Below are positions 49,371 through 62,753 of a stretch of 64,000 nt of DNA, in pieces (the stretch's first letter is position 1; each line of letters starts with the position of its first letter). Both the position numbers and the translations under genes were made by a program. The notes below the pieces were generated by a model. The model had not been told where the DNA came from, ran no database searches, and worked only from the letters and a program-made list of their open reading frames with translations. This DNA is from Sorghum bicolor. Taxonomy: Eukaryota; Streptophyta; Magnoliopsida; Poales; Poaceae. Location of the stretch: positions 20,114,294-20,178,293 of the forward strand of contig NC_012877.2 in the NCBI RefSeq assembly GCF_000003195.3. The letters run 5' to 3'.

Positions 49371-51400
49371 GTACCTCCCTATCACATCCTCGCCTAGCAG
49401 TAGTGTCACTACCCCACCCGGTGGTTCGGCCGTCTCCCCCCCATGGGAAGCAAGTGGAAAGCAAGGATTCCCATGATCTGGTTACTAGCACTTCTAGTAC
49501 TTAGGTATGACCAAGCTGGAATATCTTCATTAGGGTTTCCATTTAACGTGCCACCACAGCACCTCCTCCCTAAGCTCCATCCCCCAGAGACTTACACAGG
49601 GTTCACCTCACACATCCACACATTTACCACACATTTACCCGCCATAGGTATAACTATCAGGAATGTCCAGTTCATTCCACGGCATGACTCGCTCCACAAG
49701 CTCATCGTGGATTCCAGCTTGATCGACTCAACCCTCGCCCTTCACACACCCAAGACACATGCCATGATCACCAATCCTCACCATAGACCCCAGATCCAAC
49801 ACGATCACCCGGTCCAGCTTTCCAAGCCAAACCATCCCCATGGTTCACCACCGATGTCACATTGTCGATACAACACCATGGAGATCATATGTAACATAAT
49901 ATAAAATATAAGTGTGCGACTATCCCATCAGTGGGTGAGCAGGGTGATAGGTTATCACAAGGTAGGGTTAACAACAATAGTAAATATACTATGCAACCCT
50001 ATAGCAGGATTTATAACATAAAGGTAAAGCGCTAGCAATTCTATTATTTGCAATGCGTAATAGGTTCTACGAAAGGGGGTGGGATGTGGCACCTTCGGAG
50101 TAGTCGTCACCTAGCAAAAGAACGAATGAAAAACAAAAAGATCCAAATGCACTCAAAAAGTATATCATCGTGTAGATCTCGATTCTATATGAATTTAACC
50201 AGTGATTTTTGGAGTCCATATGAATAAGACATGATTTTTCTGGAGTTTATACAGTTTAAAGAAAAGGAAAAGGATAAACCCTGTCCTGGGTGCGCGGTGG
50301 CGTTTGGTGCGGTGGAGCGAGCATAGCGCGACAGGTCACGGCGCGGCGGTGGCGCTACGGATGGCGGAGCATGGCGCGGTGGCGGCGCGCAGCGCTCCAT
50401 GCGGCTGTGGGGCATCGCGGACGGTGGCACGCGGTGCGTTGGGGTGCGCGGCACCGTGGACATGTGGGTGTGGAAGGAGTGGCGGCTCACCGATGGAGCA
50501 GTGCACGACGAAGGTCGACGGCGACGGCTCGGTGAACCTCGGCAGACGGCAAGGGCAGCTCCAGCGTGCTGCTTGGTGCGGCAGGGGGCTAGTGGGGTGA
50601 GGCGAGTGTCGGGGGGGGGGGGGCGCTTGCGGTGTCGCAGTAAAGTGGGGCGCGGCCTCGGGCCTAGGGGCCGTCTCATAGAGGGCGAGCGGGGGAGCGA
50701 CGTGTGTGGGTGCTGTGTCACGGTGCGGAGCAGGTCGTGCGGTCGTGGGCGACGCGAGGCTTGGTCCACGGCGACGCGTGGAGCGCGGGCGAGAGGAGGC
50801 ACGGTCGCGCGTGCGCGGCGTGCGGCCAGGTCCCGCGGGGAGCGGCTCGCGTGGAGCTCGGTCCGCGTCGCGGCTGCTGAGCACGTCGCGCGGGCCAGCT
50901 AGGCCACGGTCATGGCGGGCGCAGGGCGTGGGCGCGAGCGGTGGTGCTCGGTCGCGGGCGGAGCGGCGGGAGCAGGGCGTGGGCGCAGGGAGCAGGGCCT
51001 TCTTTCTCTCTTTTTTTCCCGTTTCTCTTTCCATTATTCCTTTCCTATTTTATTTTCCTTTCTTCTCTACTTTGTCTTTTCTAATTTACTTTCTTTTACC
51101 TAATTAGAGTTTAGGTAGGTTGCTACTTAACCAATTAGATAATAAGTGAAGCATAAATACAAAAATCCAAATAAAACCCAAATCACCGTATATAATTTAT
51201 GATGCAAATAAAATAATTATGCTTTGTAAGGATTAACCTAGGGTGAACATTGTGAGGCGTGAACATTATAATAAAGCAATAATAAAGAATGACGTGTCTC
51301 ATAGATACGTTTGCTACATGGCACTCATCACTACACGGGATATCTTAAAAAAAATTTGTGGTTGTAGTTTTTGTGTCGGGTAATTTTTAGGGTTGGTACA
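49371..51400 (-). repeat. Element D 3' LTR, inner part
   Basis: Continues D's LTR after C. Includes a GC-rich domain (50285-51000) matched at 58615-59290 in the 5' LTR, then an AT-rich end. The minus-strand LTR start is TGTACCAACCC (51400); the 5' LTR has TGTAACAACCC. Confidence 0.88.
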
Positions 51401-51418
51401 GTCCTACCCCCTTATCAG
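51401..51418 (-). promoter_or_regulatory. Polypurine tract of element D
   Basis: Minus strand CTGATAAGGGGGTAGGAC directly before the 3' LTR. Confidence 0.75.
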
Positions 51419-54400
51419 GATCTCGTCCTCGAGATAAAAGAGTGGCTTATCCGTCAAAGAGGTATGGATATTGTAGGCGAAGGTCAGACTCTTGCTCCCA
51501 TGTTGCTTCACGTTCGGTGTGATTGCTCCATTGCACTTTGCACATAGGGATGGTCTTGCTTCGGGTCTCTTTAGTGTCATAGCCCAAAATCTTGATGGGA
51601 TTCTCCTTGTATTCCAGCGTATCCTGGATATCAAGCACATCTATAGGTACTTCTTCATCTTCGGGTACCCTCAAGCACTTGCGTAGTTGCGACACATGGA
51701 ACACAGGGTGCACTCCAACCAACTCTAGAGGTAGCTCAAGCTTGTAAGCAAGCTTCCCAACCTTCTTGCAAATTTTGTAAGGACCAACATATCTCGGTGC
51801 GAGTTTTCCTTTAACATGAAATCTGACAGAGCCATGGAGCGGGGACACCTTGAGGTAGACATAGTCCCCGATTGTGGATTTGAGATCTCTACGCCTCTTG
51901 TCAACATAGCTCTTATAACGGCTCTGAGCAATCTTCAGATTTTCTTTCACCTGAGCAACTAATTCTTCAGCTTCTTTGATCTTGGCGGGGCCAAAGATTG
52001 CCCTTTCACTAGGGTGGTCCCACATTAGTAGGGTTCTTCACTTTTGGCCATATAGAGCTTCAAAAGGAGATATCTTGATGCTCGCCTGGTAGCTATTGTT
52101 GTAAGAGAACTCAGCATAAGGCAAGCACTTCTCCCAATCTGTCCTATATTTCTCGACACTAGCACAGAGCTTGTCTTCCCGAATCTGATTCACTCTCTTT
52201 GTTTGTACATCAGTTTGTGGGTGGTATGCTATGCTGTAATCTAGCTTGGTTCCAATGGACTCATGAAATGATTGCAATAATCAAGACATGAATATGGGCC
52301 CTCGATCAGATATGATGTTTGTCGGGGCACCATGAAGTCTGAGGATATGCTTGACATAGAGATCAACTAGTTGTTTAGCTTGAATTTTTGACCCACAAGG
52401 CACAAAGTGAGCTACCTTGGTTAGACGATCAACTACCACCCATATAGAGTCATGGCCTCCTTGGGATCGAGGAAGTCCCACTATGAAATCCATGGATATG
52501 CTTCCCCACATCCATTCAGGAACATCAAGTGTTTTGAGCAGTCCTGTGGGTCTTTGGTGCTCCGCTTTGACTCTATCGCAGATGTCGCATTCAACCACGT
52601 GTCTTGCAATATTTGCCTTCATGTTCTTCCACCAAAAATGCTTCTTTGCGTCCTGGTACATCTTTGAGCCCCCGGGGTGAACGCAATATTTGGAGTCATG
52701 AGCTTCTGCTAAGATCTCCTTTCAAAGCGCAGAGTTGGCAGGTATACAAATTATGTCTTTGAACCAGACAGCTCCCTTCTCATCTTCCCTGAACTCGGGG
52801 CTATAGCCTAGCTTTGTCAGCCCTCGGATGTACTCTATCTCCTCACAATCCCTCTAGGCTTCATGGATCCGATCGGTGAGATCATATTCAACACGGAGCT
52901 CATGCAACAAGCCATGTGGTAGTATCTCAAGCTGGGAATCATAGATGTCTTGCCTCAACTCGGGTCGCATAGACTCGGTGATCAGAGTGTGGCAATAGCT
53001 TTTGCGGCTGAGAGCATCAGCAACTACATTAGCCTTTCCTAGATGATAGTGTATCTCCAGGCCATAGTATTTGATTAGCTCTAGCCATCGGCGCTGCCTC
53101 ATGTTTAAGTCTTCTTGGTGAAGAAATACTTCAGGCTCTTGTGATCAGTGTAGATATCACATTTGTTGCCAATGAGGTAGTGCCTCTAGATTTTGAGAGC
53201 GTGCACAATAGCAACTAACTCGAGATCGTGAGTAGGATATCTCTGTTCATGCTCCTTCAACTGCGGGGATGCATAAGCAATGGCTCTCCCATTCTACATC
53301 AACACACAACCAAGTCCTTGGCGAGATGCGTCACAATAGACGACAAAGTCCTTGGTGATATCGGGCAAGGCTAGGACAGGTGTGGTAGTGAGCTTCTCCT
53401 TCAAGGTTTGGAAACTATTCTCGCACTCCGGCGTCCATTCGAAAGCTTTTGCGTTCTTGGTGAGGTTGGTCATTGGGCGAGCAATCTTGGAGATGTTCTC
53501 GATGAATCGGTGATAGTGTCGCGCCAATCCTAGAAAACTCCTGACTTCCGTCACATTGCGAGGTTGCTCCCATTCTTTGATAGCTTCAATCTTTGTGGGT
53601 TCTATGGCAACACCATCAGCAGAGAGCACATGCCCAAGAAAGGCAACTTCATTGAGCCAAAACTCACACTTGCTGAACTAGGCATAGAGCGATTGTCCAG
53701 CTAGCCTCCCCAGAACTAGCCTCAGGTGTTGTTCATGTTCCTCGGCAGTGGCGGAGTAAATTAGAATGTCATCAATGAATACCACCACGAACCGGTCTAG
53801 CACATCATGAAATACCTTGTTCATCATGTTCATGAAATAAGTAGGAGCATTAGTGAGACCAAAGGATACAACGGTGTACTCAAACTGCCCATAACGAGTG
53901 ACAAATGTTGTCTTCGGGATATCTTCCTCCCAAATCTTCATTTGATGATAGCCAGACAGAGATCGATCTTGGAGAAGTACTTGGCACCGCGTAGTTGATC
54001 TAGTAGATCATTAATTCTTGTTAGGGGGTACTTGTTCTTGATGGTAACAGAATTAAAGTTGCGGTAATTAGTGCACATTCTCATTGAGCCATCCTTCTTC
54101 TTGACAAATAAAATAGGGGATCCCCAAGGATAGGCACTTGGCCTAATGAACCCCTTCTCGAGCAGCTCATCAATTTGCTTCTTGAGCTCTGCGAGTTCAT
54201 CAACTGACATGCAATATGGTCGTTTTGCAATGGACCTGTACCCGACATAAGGTCAATCATGAACTCAACATCACGGTGAGGTGGCATACCAGTAGCTCCT
54301 CTGGGAACACCTTAGCATAGTCCTTAACCATAGGTACATCATCAACAGTTTTCTCCTTAGGCTGAGATTCTTCCTAGGCCTTGAGGGCGCACAGGAGTGT

Positions 54401-54422
54401 GATAGACTCTTCCTGACTAGGT
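51419..54422 (-). pseudogene. pol: Element D pol: RT, RNase H, integrase, chromodomain
   Basis: Broken into several frames. RT begins near 54290 (PPHRDVEF), with [12 protein letters not shown] near 53790 and [13 protein letters not shown] near 53530. RNase H has the motif [12 protein letters not shown] near 53300 and [20 protein letters not shown] near 53010. The integrase zinc finger lies at 52690-52570 (HDSKYCVHPGG, CDICDRVK). The core has SMDFIVGL and IISDRGPIF, but the catalytic Glu position reads Lys (QTKRVNQ, codon 52197-52199). The C-terminal VQWSNHTEREATWEQE is the chromodomain end typical of Tekay elements. Stops and frameshifts occur at several points, for example TGA near 52280. 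Confidence 0.88.
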
Positions 54423-56199
54423 CTACACTCGGCTTTTTTGTGGATTGGTGGGGTGGAACAATCGGAAACATCTAGAGGAACATGATATCACTCCTTTGTC
54501 TTTGGTTAACCAATCCATACCTAGGATAACATCTAGGCCATCGTACGGTAGCAGGGTAAGGTCGGCTTTAAAAGTTACTCCCTCAATGCTAAGTTTCACT
54601 CCCTTACATATGTGGGTGCTTCTCATCTCTCCTAGGGGTGATGTGGTAATTATGGGTGCTAGGCGTGGAGTAGATGGTATATTATGTTCATGTGCAAACT
54701 TGGATGATATGTACGAACAAGTAGCTCCAGTATCAAAGAGAACAGATGCAGTAATGCCATTAACCAGGAACGTACCGTACACCACATATGGTGCAGCCTG
54801 GACCTCCTCAGCTGTGATGTGGTTGAGGCGACCATGGGAAGCAGACCCTCTGTACGGAGTCTTCTGTGTAGTAGGGGCAGTGGCCTTCAGAGGACACTGA
54901 GCAACCTTGTGACCAGGCTGGCCACAGTTGAGGCAGGTGAAAGGCGCGCCGCTTGAGGTTGGTCCGGGGGCCTTCCGGTCACTCATACTTGGTGCAGCAT
55001 GTGCAGGAGTAGGGTGGTCATCCTTGTGGTGAGGCTACTCTGAGCGATCACGAGGGTAGCGGTCCTGGGAGCAGTCACGTGAATGATCACGGGGTGAGGG
55101 TCACATGAACGGTCACGGGAGTAGCGGTCACATGAAGGGCGGGAGTAGTCTGTTGAGTGAGTCCCGCCTCTCTTCCTGGATCTAGAAGCTTCATCCTTGT
55201 AGTAGCAGGGGCGTCCAGACAACGACCTATCCCGGTGGAACCTCTTGTGATCCCTGCCACAGTTAGAGAACGCAAATCTGCGCTTCTCCCTTCTGCTTTC
55301 TTCACTAGCTTCAATTTGATCCTTCTCGATTTGTATGCTCCGATCGATTAGATCATGGAGGGTACGCCTCTTGCCTCCTCCCAATACAACCTTGATCTTG
55401 GTGTTCAATCCTTTCCTATAGTGATGGACCTTCTCCCTTTCGGAGGCCACCACGGCAGGGGGGCATAGCGCAGGAGGGTGGTGAAGTGAGAAGTGTACTC
55501 ATGTACAGTGTCACCCTTCTGCCGGAGGTTGCGGAACTCATCTTCCTTGCTGTCCAGGATTCCTTCTGGAATGTGGAATTCAGTGAAGGCCTCAACGAAC
55601 TCATCCCAGGTGATATGCTCGGGGTCCTCATGTGCATCAGAGTAGCTGTCCCACCAAGAGTGAGCTGCTCCAGTGAGCTGGTGGGCTGCGATCCCGACGC
55701 ACTCCTCGTCGGTGCAGGTAGTGAGGTCCAGCTTCTTCTCAATCTCCCTCAACCAATCATGAGAAGCTAGGGGCTCCAAGTGAGTGCCATCAAAAGTGGG
55801 CGGCCTGAGCTTCAGAAATCCATCCAGCTTGCGCTGGAAATCATCTAGCCGTTCACCACCACCATTGCGGCAGTTCATGCCATCGACCAGGGCGTCCATC
55901 AGCTGTGTTTGCCGAGCCATCACCTCAGCCAGATTAGGTGGAGGCGGCGGTGGAGGGTTGTCGTTGTCGTTGGCATCGTGCGCGCCATTAGCCTAGGGCG
56001 TCTGCTTGCGACCGTCTCCCTCATTGCGGCCACGACGGTTGTCATCACGTCCACCGCAACCACCACCACGCCGACAAGTGCGGCGATTGTCAACATGCCC
56101 AAGGCTAGGCGCGGGGGACGGGGAGCAGCACTGCAGGTGGTGAGAATGGCGCATTGACATCTGTGACATGGCAACAAGGGGGTTTAGTAGGTGAGGCAT
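54423..56199 (-). pseudogene. gag: Element D gag and protease
   Basis: The frame from 56199 has an in-frame TAG near 55996, then the capsid domain (LRPPTFDGTHLEPLASHDWL at about 55820-55760, HSWWDSYSDAHEDP). A frameshift occurs near 55430, followed by an Arg-rich linker and a CCHC knuckle (CLNCGQPGHKVAQC, about 54930-54890). The aspartic protease has FDTGATCSYIS near 54740-54700 and VILGMDWL near 54525. The last part (54986-54423) is one open frame. Confidence 0.85.
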
Positions 56200-56661
56200 A
56201 GGTCATAAAAACTATAACCAAATTAATTACTTGAGATTCAATAATTTAATGAACGATTTCATCAATTTAATTAAAACATTTAATCGATCCTACACTCACA
56301 TAAAGAAGAAGCAATAAAATCCATAAAAATTTCGGTAAGACCCAAACACTCATTACATTGGTTTTATTACAGGACGACTTCTCCAGTAGCTATTCTAGGA
56401 GAATTTCGAGAAGCGTACTATGCGTGGGTATGTTGTAATGGTAGGCTTGCTATTCTCCATCTTATCCACCGTGGTGCTTGAGGTTGGGCATGTTCTTGAA
56501 GTTTGTCGTTGCTTCAAGGGCCCAAGAACATGATCAATAGGTTAGTGGAAGGGGGTAAGCCATGCACAAAGTAGTGCAAGGTTGGTATAATAACCGAAGA
56601 GAGGGTTGGCTTATCCTGTTCTAACGTCCAATTCTAAGGGCTTCATCCTCGGGTCAAGTAT
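56200..56661 (-). other. Element D leader, noncoding
   Basis: Untranslated leader between the primer site and gag; no ORF of note. Confidence 0.6.
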
Positions 56662-56675
56662 GGCTCTGATACCAA
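56662..56675 (-). promoter_or_regulatory. Primer binding site of element D (initiator tRNA-Met)
   Basis: Minus strand TTGGTATCAGAGCC, one base inside the 5' LTR. A perfect match to the common plant tRNA-Met site. Confidence 0.92.
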
Positions 56676-56676
56676 C

Positions 56677-59600
56677 TAAAATGACCTGATTTTCCACGAA
56701 GGGAAAATCCACAGAGTCGAAGTGTAATATGACCATTTATATCACATTACCCAAATTCTAGTTGATAATCATTATCCATACATCGTACAAAAGCACAAAA
56801 AGAGAGAGTATTACTTTATTACATTGCCACATGGCAGAAACAAACATAATTATCAACCGGAACCGCTCGATAGATGCGGAAGGTGGAAACTCCATCGACT
56901 TGAGCGAAGGCACGAATCCCTTAGTCGCTATATCCCACAGAATCATATGAACAAGTGTGCCAAAATGTATCAGTATGATTTGTACTGGCCACTCCCACCC
57001 TATGTGCTTGCATTGTGGAAATGGATGCAATAAAGGTAAATTCAGGAGGCCTATAAATGGGGCTCCGGTTTCCTATGCATGTAGTAATCGAGTTTAATAA
57101 TAGTAAAGGACCAATCATTTAACCCATACCCTTATCCACACATCTCCATCCATACCATGCCATATCCAACCATCCCATATCCACCTCCATCACCATGATC
57201 AACACAATCGACTCTTAGGTCAACATGCCAACTCCCTCTTGTCCTGTCTCATCGGCCCGCAGCCGTCATCCTATGGCTCATGGTCGGAAGTATCTCTCGG
57301 GGAAGGTAGAACACTCCTCTCTCTAGTCTAGTGAAAGCAGAACATAGGAAAAGGTCCATAGCCGAAAGGACAGCATATGTATCAATCGATCAACCATACA
57401 CTCTGCAGAGGTTTCACTATTCCACAAGATAGCCATCCTCGATGCTTGCAAAGATATAGGCAGATTTCGGGCGCCTGCCGGCCTAGAACAATGCCACCCT
57501 ACCTCTCAACCCTAGAACACCCCACCTGGAGTGGCTGAAACTATGAAGTCATGTCCCCTATCCCAAATATGGTACCATGATCATCTCGGGAGGGTGTCAG
57601 ACCATCCTTGCCCATACCTCCCTATCACATTCTCGCCTAGCAGTAGTGGCACTACCCTACCCGGTGGTTCGGCCATCTCCCCCCCATGGGAAGCGAGTGG
57701 AAAGCAAGGATTCCCGTGATCCAGTTACTAGCACTTCTAGTACTTAGGTGTGACCAAGCTGGAATATCTTCATCGGGGTTTCCATTTAACGTGCCACCAC
57801 AGCACCTCCTCCCCAAGCTCCGTCCCCCAGAGACTTACACAAGGTTAACCTCACACATCCACATTTACGACACATTTACCCGCCACAGGTATAACTATCA
57901 GGAATGTCCAGTTCATTCCGTGGCATGAGTCGCTCCACAAGCTCGTCATGGATTCCAGCCTGGTCGACTCAACCCTCATCCTTCACACACCCAGGACACA
58001 CGCCAAGATCACCAATCCTCACCATAGACCCCAGATCCAACACGATCACCCGGTCCGGCTTTCCAAGCCAAACCATCCCCATGGTTCAACACCGGCGTCA
58101 AATTGTCGATACAACACCGAGGAGATCATATGTAACATAATATAAAATATAAGCGTGCGACTATCCTATCAGCGGGTGAGCATGGTGATAGGTTATCACA
58201 AGGCAGGGTTAACAACAATAGTAAATCTACTATGCAACCCAATAGTAGCATTTATAACATAAAGGTAAAGCGCTAGCAATTCTATTATTTGCAGTGCATA
58301 ATAGGTTCTACAAAAGGGGGTGGGATGTGGCACCTTCAGAGTAGTCGTCACCTAGCTCCTCCCGATACTCGCGGTCCTCGTGAGACCGACCCTCCTCTAT
58401 CTCTAAAACATAGAATATTGGTCGTGGAAGCGTCCCCTATTGATGAGCACAAAGAACAAATGAAAAATGAAAAGATCCAAATGCACTCAAAAAGTATATC
58501 ATCGTGTAGATCTCGATTCTATATTAACCAGTGATTTTTGGAGTCCATATGAATAAGACATGATTTCTCTAGAGTTTATACATTTTAAAGAAAAAGGAAA
58601 AGGATAAACCCTGTCCTGGGCGCGCGGCGGCATTTGGCGCGGTGGAGCGAGCATAGCGCGACGGGTCACGGCGCGGCGATGGCGCTACGGACGGCGGAGC
58701 ATGGCACGGTGGCGGCATGCAGCGCTTCGTGCGGAAGCGGGGCGTCGCGGACGGTGGCGCGTGGTGCGTTGGGGTGCGCGGCGCCGTGGACACGGGGGTG
58801 TGGAAGGAGTGGCGGCTCACCGATGGAGCAGTGCACGACGACGGTCGACAGCGACGGCTCGGGGAATCTTAGCGGACGGCGAGGGTGGCTCCGGCGTGCT
58901 GCTTGGTGGGGCAGGGGGCGAGTGGGGTGAGGCGAGTGTTGGGGGCGCGTGCGGTGTCACGGTGAAGTGGGGCGCGGCCTCGGGCCTGGGGACCGTCTCA
59001 TAGAGGGGTGAGGGTGGAGCTCGGTCGTGGTGGGTGACACGAGGTTTGGTCCGCTGCGGCACGTGGAGCGCGGGCGAGAGGAGGCACGGTTGCGCGTGCG
59101 CGGCGTGCGGCCAGGTCCCGCGGGAAGCGGGTCGCGCGGAGCACGGCCTGCGTCGCGGCTACTGAGCACGTCGCGCGGGAGGGCGAGGTCGCGGTCATGG
59201 CGGGTGTAGGGCGTGGGCGCGAGCGTTGGAGCTCGGTGGCAGGCGGAGCGGCGGGCGCAGGGCGTGGGCGCATGGAGCGGGGCCTTCTTTCTCTCTTTTT
59301 TTCCTATTTCTCTTTCCATTATTCCTTTCCTATTTTGTTTTCCTTTCTTCTCTACTTTGTCTTTTCTAATTTACTTTCTTTTACGTAATTAGAGTTTAGG
59401 TAGGTTGCTACTTAACCAATTAGATAAGAAGTAAAGCATAAAAACAAAAATCCAAATAAAACCCAAATCACCCTATATAATTTATGATGCAAATAAAATA
59501 ATTATGCTTTGTAAGGATTAACCTAGGGTGAACATTGTGAGGTGTGAACATTATAATAAAGCAATAATATAGGATGACGTGTCTCATAGGTAGGTTTGCT

Positions 59601-59686
59601 ACATGGCACTCATCATTACACGGGATATCTTAAAATTTTTTTTGTGGTTGTAGTTTTTGTGTCGGGTAATTTTTAGGGTTGTTACA
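56677..59686 (-). repeat. Element D 5' LTR
   Basis: 3010 bases. The 40069-41010 and 49376-51400 pieces align along it. The stretch TTGCCCATACCTCCCTATC (about 57608) is the uninterrupted version of the site where element C inserted in the other LTR. Confidence 0.92.
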
Positions 59687-59691
59687 GTTGG
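59687..59691. repeat. Target-site duplicate GTTGG, right
   Basis: Matches 40064-40068. Confidence 0.8.
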
Positions 59692-60817
59692 ATCTGTGTA
59701 TCTCCAATTATGAATTGTTCTTGGGGCTGTCCTGCTGTGTGTAGTATGCTGCTTGTTTGTGTAGTTAGTTTGTATCTTTGCTAGGCCTTGTGGAGCTCTT
59801 GTGTAAACTTGTTGAGAAGTTTGCTCCGTAAATGAGTGTCCAGTGAGGTGTTGTGTTTGTACTCACGTAATGCATCTTTCATTGCATTGTGTGCATACAT
59901 CCCTGACTCATTGCACGTGCATGCAATAGGTGCATCGGAGACCGGAGCCACGCTCGAGATTGAGATGGTGAACCCGGAAGGGCAGGAGAATAACTCGAAG
60001 TCAGAGGCCCGGCCAGCAGGACCCGAGGATCCCAAAGAGGAAGTCGAGTGCCAAAGTCACGATTTCGCGTTGTTCGTAAAAGACAAGCCCCAGAGCATTT
60101 TAAGCCTCCCACTTTATTTTACCAAGCATGAGTGAATGTGTTATATCTATTGCTGCATTATGTATAGGAGTTGGATGAAACCCTTGCTGCACTATACCCT
60201 TGTCCAAATATCACACCTTACCCTAGTATAGAGTTAGGATCGAGTAGTTTCTTAGCCATGCTTAAAACGGTAGAAGTCGGGTGATGTCCTGTCACCTACG
60301 TGAAATAGGGTCTGTTGGTGGATCACGGTTGGCTATATTTGCTATCGTGGGAAAAGAACCTGGTTAAGCTGATTTAAGCCAGTTAGAGTTTTGCAAGGTG
60401 GTATTAACTTGATCTATGGCAACTAAGGACCGATCATTGTATGTCCTCTTGTCATGTTGAACGCATGTCTGACACTTAGTTGGCCAGATAACTCGTTCCG
60501 ACCGTGAAGCCTAGTACTATGACTCAGGCCGGAATATCGGCAAGTATAAAGTGCGCACTACCGGAGGAAGTGCGGTGTGCGGGGGGGCATTGGCGTAAGA
60601 CCAAGGGCAGGTGATTTCAATGTCCTGATCTTCCTGGCAGAGTGGCAGCCCTCGGAGTGCGGTGCTAATCGGAGCTGCGATTCCTGAGTCTTACCAAAGG
60701 TGACCTGGTTACTCTCCGATGGGGGATGCATGGGTGAGTGCTAGGAATAACCCTCCAGCTGGATAGGAATCGATTCGAATCATCGTCTCTCCCGGATAGT
60801 GAGAACTTGAAATGACA
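59692..60817 (+). repeat. Element E 3' LTR, right part
   Basis: Continues the LTR from 40068 and matches, inverted, F's LTR from about 32200 to 31240. Similarity stops at GAGAACTTGA (60810), and the terminal ATGACA appears at once. This suggests a deletion of about 700 bases that F's LTR retains. The end at 60817 is inferred from the shared TGACA terminus. Confidence 0.7.
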
Positions 60818-62753
60818 AGTTCACCCTTTCGACCTCGAGTGTGGGTTGCTTATATAGGGGTCTAGAAAAGTATTTTTGGAAGTGAAATGACAAAGGAAGA
60901 AAATTAGACCATAGGCTCCAATTGGAACAAAATTGAAAGATTCACTTTTTATCAATAAGGAAGGTCTCACGATGTAAATGGAGAAAGGTCGCGGTGAATG
61001 GCCTCGAGGGCAGGGCGGGTGCCATTAGGGTTTTGGGCGGCCGCCTGACCTTCGAGCCCCTCTGCCTCAACTTTTTTGTACACTTTATGAATTATATTTT
61101 TATTCAGAAAAAAGTTGATTTTCTTCGATACTTCAAAAATAAAAGGATCGGGCCTAGATATTTTAATTGAGAAAGAAAGTAATTGCGTATACTTCCTCTA
61201 ATTCATTGTTGGGCTCTAAAAATAATTTAAGGCGTTGACCATTTACCTTGAATAATGTACCTTCGTTGTTGCGAAGCGTGACGGCTCCATGCGACGATGA
61301 GGTCACCACCTCAAACAATTCTTCCCATTTGCTTCATAGTTTTCCATGCCCGAAGAGCTTTACCCTAGAATTAAAAAGTAATACCATGTTGCCTAGGGTG
61401 AACTCCTTCTTCTTGATCCTTTTGTCATGCCATCTTTTTACTCTCTCTTTATAAATCTTGGCATTGTGATATGATTTTTCTCTCCATTCTTCTAGCTCAG
61501 AGAGTTGCATCTTCCTCTTGTCTCCAGCTGCTTCTTAGTCCATATTCCATCTGTTGATAGCCTAGTGAGCTTTGAATTCTAGCTCCACTGGTAAGTGACA
61601 AGTTTTTCCAAAGATAAGCTGATAGGATGACATCCCGATGGGTGTCTTATATGTTGTTCGGTATGGCCAGAGCGCATCATGAAGCTTGTTCTTCCAAGCT
61701 GTCCCCATCTCATTTACTATCTTCTATAGAATATTCTTAATTTGCTTGTTTGATGTCTCTGCGTGACCACTTGTTTGAGGATGGTAAGGAGTAGCGACAT
61801 TGTGATGTATCCCATGCTTTGATAAGTATTGGTCGAAGCACTTGTCGATGAAGTGAGAACCTCTGTCACTTATCACTATCCTTGGGACCCTAAATCTTGG
61901 AAATAATATTTCTTCAAACATGTTCTTTGAATGCATACTGTTAGCATTCCTGCATGGAATGGCTTCAACCCACTTGGAGATAATCCACAACCACCAGGAT
62001 ATACTCATACTTCTTTGACGACGAAAATGGCCCCATGTAGTCAATCCCCCAGACATCAAAGAGCTCTATCTAGAGATTGCTGATGAGTGGCATGGCATCC
62101 CTTGAATTGATATTACCAAGTCTTTGGCACAGGCCACATCTCCGAATAAATTCTCTTGTGTCTTCACACATTGTTGACCAGAAGAATCCACACTGCCATA
62201 TCTTGGCGTGTGTTCGGAACGCCCCATAATGACCTCGATATGGTGATGAATGACATCTTTCAATGATTTTGATTCCATCTTCAGGTGGCATACACCTTCT
62301 GAGTATGCCATCAGAGCATACTTGGAAGTGGTATGGTTCATCCCATATGTGAGAATGGCTCTCCTGTATTAGCTTCCTTTTGTTACCTCCTGGTGGTACA
62401 TATCATGTAACCATAAAATTAACAATATCTACATACTAGGGGTCAGATCTGTTGATTCCATAGAGCATGTCGTCTCAGAGTGAGTCGTCGTTGGGTAGTT
62501 CCTATGGGTTCTCAAATTGCATTCTACACAAATGGTCGGCAACAAAATTTTCTACTCCCTTTTTATCTTTCATTTCTAAGTCAAATTGTTGGAGTAATAA
62601 AATCTATCTTATCAAACGGGGTTTAGCATCTTTCTTAGTGAGCAAATATTTTAAAGCAGCATTATCAGAATAAATAATTACTTTATCTCCCACTAAGTAA
62701 TATCTAAACTTATCAATAGCAAAAACAACAGCAAGGAGCTCCTTTTCAGTAGT
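60818..62753 (-). pseudogene. pol: Element H: Athila-type pol end (RNase H tail, integrase)
   Basis: Minus strand. The RNase H end lies near 62750-62500 (KELLAVVFAIDKF, HLC). The integrase zinc finger is near 62270-62110 (CHSSPYRGHYGAF, CGLCQRLGN). The core has [11 protein letters not shown] near 62060, then a frameshift, VISDRGSHF near 61870, and the Glu in GHAETSNKQIKN near 61760. The C-terminus runs to about 61150 with a stop inside GKL*SKW. The segment 61149-60818 is noncoding 3' region. It is truncated on the right by an LTR (62754) and appears to be the host into which E inserted. Confidence 0.82.

Noticed and set aside
50185..51107. Long overlapping ORFs on both strands in GC-rich DNA (also 58569-59388)
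   Set aside because: They lie in the GC-rich domain of element D's LTRs, have Arg/Ala/Pro composition in every frame, and the two LTR copies do not keep the same frame.
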